From Woeseia sp964560775 (lineage in GTDB: Bacteria; Pseudomonadota; Gammaproteobacteria; Steroidobacterales; Woeseiaceae): a stretch of DNA of 7,069 nucleotides. The translations under genes and the position numbers were made by a program. The stretch covers positions 1-7,069 of the forward strand of contig CAZLNH010000271.1 in NCBI GenBank assembly GCA_964560775.1, given 5' to 3'. The notes beneath the pieces are model-generated. The model saw only the letters and a list, made by a program, of their open reading frames with translations. It was not told where the DNA came from and searched no databases. Below, in pieces: positions 6,710 to 7,069 of the stretch; position 1 is the first letter of the stretch, and each line of letters starts with the position of its first letter.

Positions 6710-6727
6710 TCGGCTAAGCTTCGCCGA
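6710..6727. promoter_or_regulatory. 18-bp near-perfect palindrome, candidate operator of the glutamine synthetase-family gene
   Basis: TCGGCTAAGCTTCGCCGA pairs at 8 of 9 positions per arm, with the single mismatch being the T/C pair at 6715/6722. It ends 36 bases before the TTG start and contains TAAGCT, a possible -10 hexamer. A regulator bound here would therefore block transcription. Size and position fit a dimeric repressor site, but no regulator gene is visible next to it. A role as an RNA hairpin is less likely because no T-run follows. Confidence 0.45.
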
Positions 6728-6750
6728 GGCTTGAAATGGCCCCCCGGCTG

Positions 6751-6756
6751 AAGGAG
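6751..6756 (+). promoter_or_regulatory. Ribosome binding site that fixes the TTG start
   Basis: AAGGAG lies 7 bases before TTG 6764. An in-frame TGA at 6749-6751 rules out any earlier start, and the next in-frame ATG is at codon 34, inside conserved sequence. TTG is therefore the best start. Confidence 0.8.
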
Positions 6757-6763
6757 CAAGAAA

Positions 6764-7069
6764 TTGGAAAGGAAGCACGACTGGCTCCAGGCGCTCCCCG
6801 CGGCCTTCAATGCCTACCGGGCCGGCCGCGACATCGATGAGGTCGAGTGCATCATCCCCGACATGGCCGGCATGTCGCGCGGCAAGACCATGCCGGCGCA
6901 CAAGTTCCATCCCGATCACGAGACCTGCCTGCCGGTGTCGATTTTCTACCAGACGATCACCGGCCACGACGTCGAACTCGAGATCGACAACCAGTGGGCC
7001 GAAGGCGACCTTGTCCTGAAGGCGGACATGTCGACGGCCAAGGCGGTGCCGTGGGCCAAAGAGCCGACG
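6764..7069 (+). CDS. Glutamine synthetase-family protein, N-terminal 102 residues (PuuA-like gamma-glutamylamine synthetase?)
   Basis: The frame runs 102 codons without a stop to the right edge, so the gene is truncated by the window. The visible part is the beta-grasp N-terminal domain of the glutamine synthetase superfamily. It contains VECIIPDMAGMSRGKTMPAHKF (27-48), the family's PDxxGxxRGKxxP signature, then SIFYQTITG (59-67), and it ends DLVLKADMSTAKAVPWAKEPT. The last segment corresponds to the D-x-x-L-x-x-D-x-ST-x-x-x-VPWA region of gamma-glutamylputrescine synthetase-like proteins rather than classical GlnA, whose N-terminus differs. These enzymes use ATP to join glutamate to an amine in the cytoplasm, as in polyamine catabolism. 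The catalytic ATP-grasp-like half lies outside the window, so substrate and gene name cannot be fixed. Confidence 0.85.
   Translation, partial: MERKHDWLQALPAAFNAYRAGRDIDEVECIIPDMAGMSRGKTMPAHKFHPDHETCLPVSIFYQTITGHDVELEIDNQWAEGDLVLKADMSTAKAVPWAKEPT

Larger units (their letters stand above)
6368..6763. other. 396-base divergent intergenic region
   Basis: The region separates the minus-strand protease from the plus-strand glutamine synthetase-family gene. It is visibly less GC-rich than the flanking genes, especially 6420-6480. It must hold promoters for both directions. The items I can point to are the leader hairpin at 6398-6415, the weak promoter and inverted repeat at 6439-6469, an 8-base palindrome TTGCGCAA at 6602-6609 and an 18-base near-palindrome at 6710-6727. 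I see no convincing small gene, tRNA or terminator. Short open frames here lack ribosome binding sites and recognisable sequence. Confidence 0.6.

Overview
The window is high-GC DNA with long forward genes, Shine-Dalgarno starts (including GTG and TTG) and protein families typical of proteobacteria. The partial LysR-type regulator, the M4 protease with a VDDV-type C-terminal domain and the PuuA-like glutamine synthetase together suggest a gammaproteobacterium of the Xanthomonadales, Steroidobacterales or Woeseia type. This is inference from gene content only; no rRNA or marker gene is present. I saw no tRNA, rRNA, CRISPR array, insertion sequence or phage gene.

Layout from left to right. The first 127 bases hold the last 41 codons of a gene that resembles the end of a LysR-family regulator. 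After a 100-base spacer come two translationally coupled forward genes (228-1442 and 1439-2971). Both encode P-loop GTPases with membrane-associated parts: the first has a degenerate G4 motif and a C-terminal DUF697-like domain, and the second has two N-terminal membrane helices and a complete set of G motifs. A 67-base gap with a possible extended -10 promoter leads to a small exported beta-rich protein (3039-3503). It carries a DSRC-x5-C-VW-x-GNA signature of a family with no known function.

The small gene is convergent with a large secreted M4 (thermolysin-like) metalloprotease on the minus strand (3569-6367). A hairpin followed by a T-tract lies between them. It is a strong terminator for the protease, and its A/T-tract also supplies the stop codon of the small gene. 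The protease is a prepro-enzyme: signal peptide, FTP and PepSY propeptide, and an M4 catalytic domain interrupted by a PA domain of about 170 residues, followed by a C-terminal beta-sandwich domain. All the thermolysin catalytic residues that I could align are present.

A 396-base divergent intergenic region (6368-6763) separates the protease from the first 102 codons of a glutamine synthetase-family gene, which starts at a TTG behind a strong ribosome binding site. This region contains two candidate regulatory palindromes and a 5'-UTR hairpin.

No single pathway unites the window. The coupled GTPase pair is the part most likely to be an under-described system: two different GTPases made in fixed proportion, probably at the inner membrane. 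The protease is a probable nutrient-scavenging exoenzyme, and the right-edge gene probably serves polyamine or amine nitrogen metabolism.
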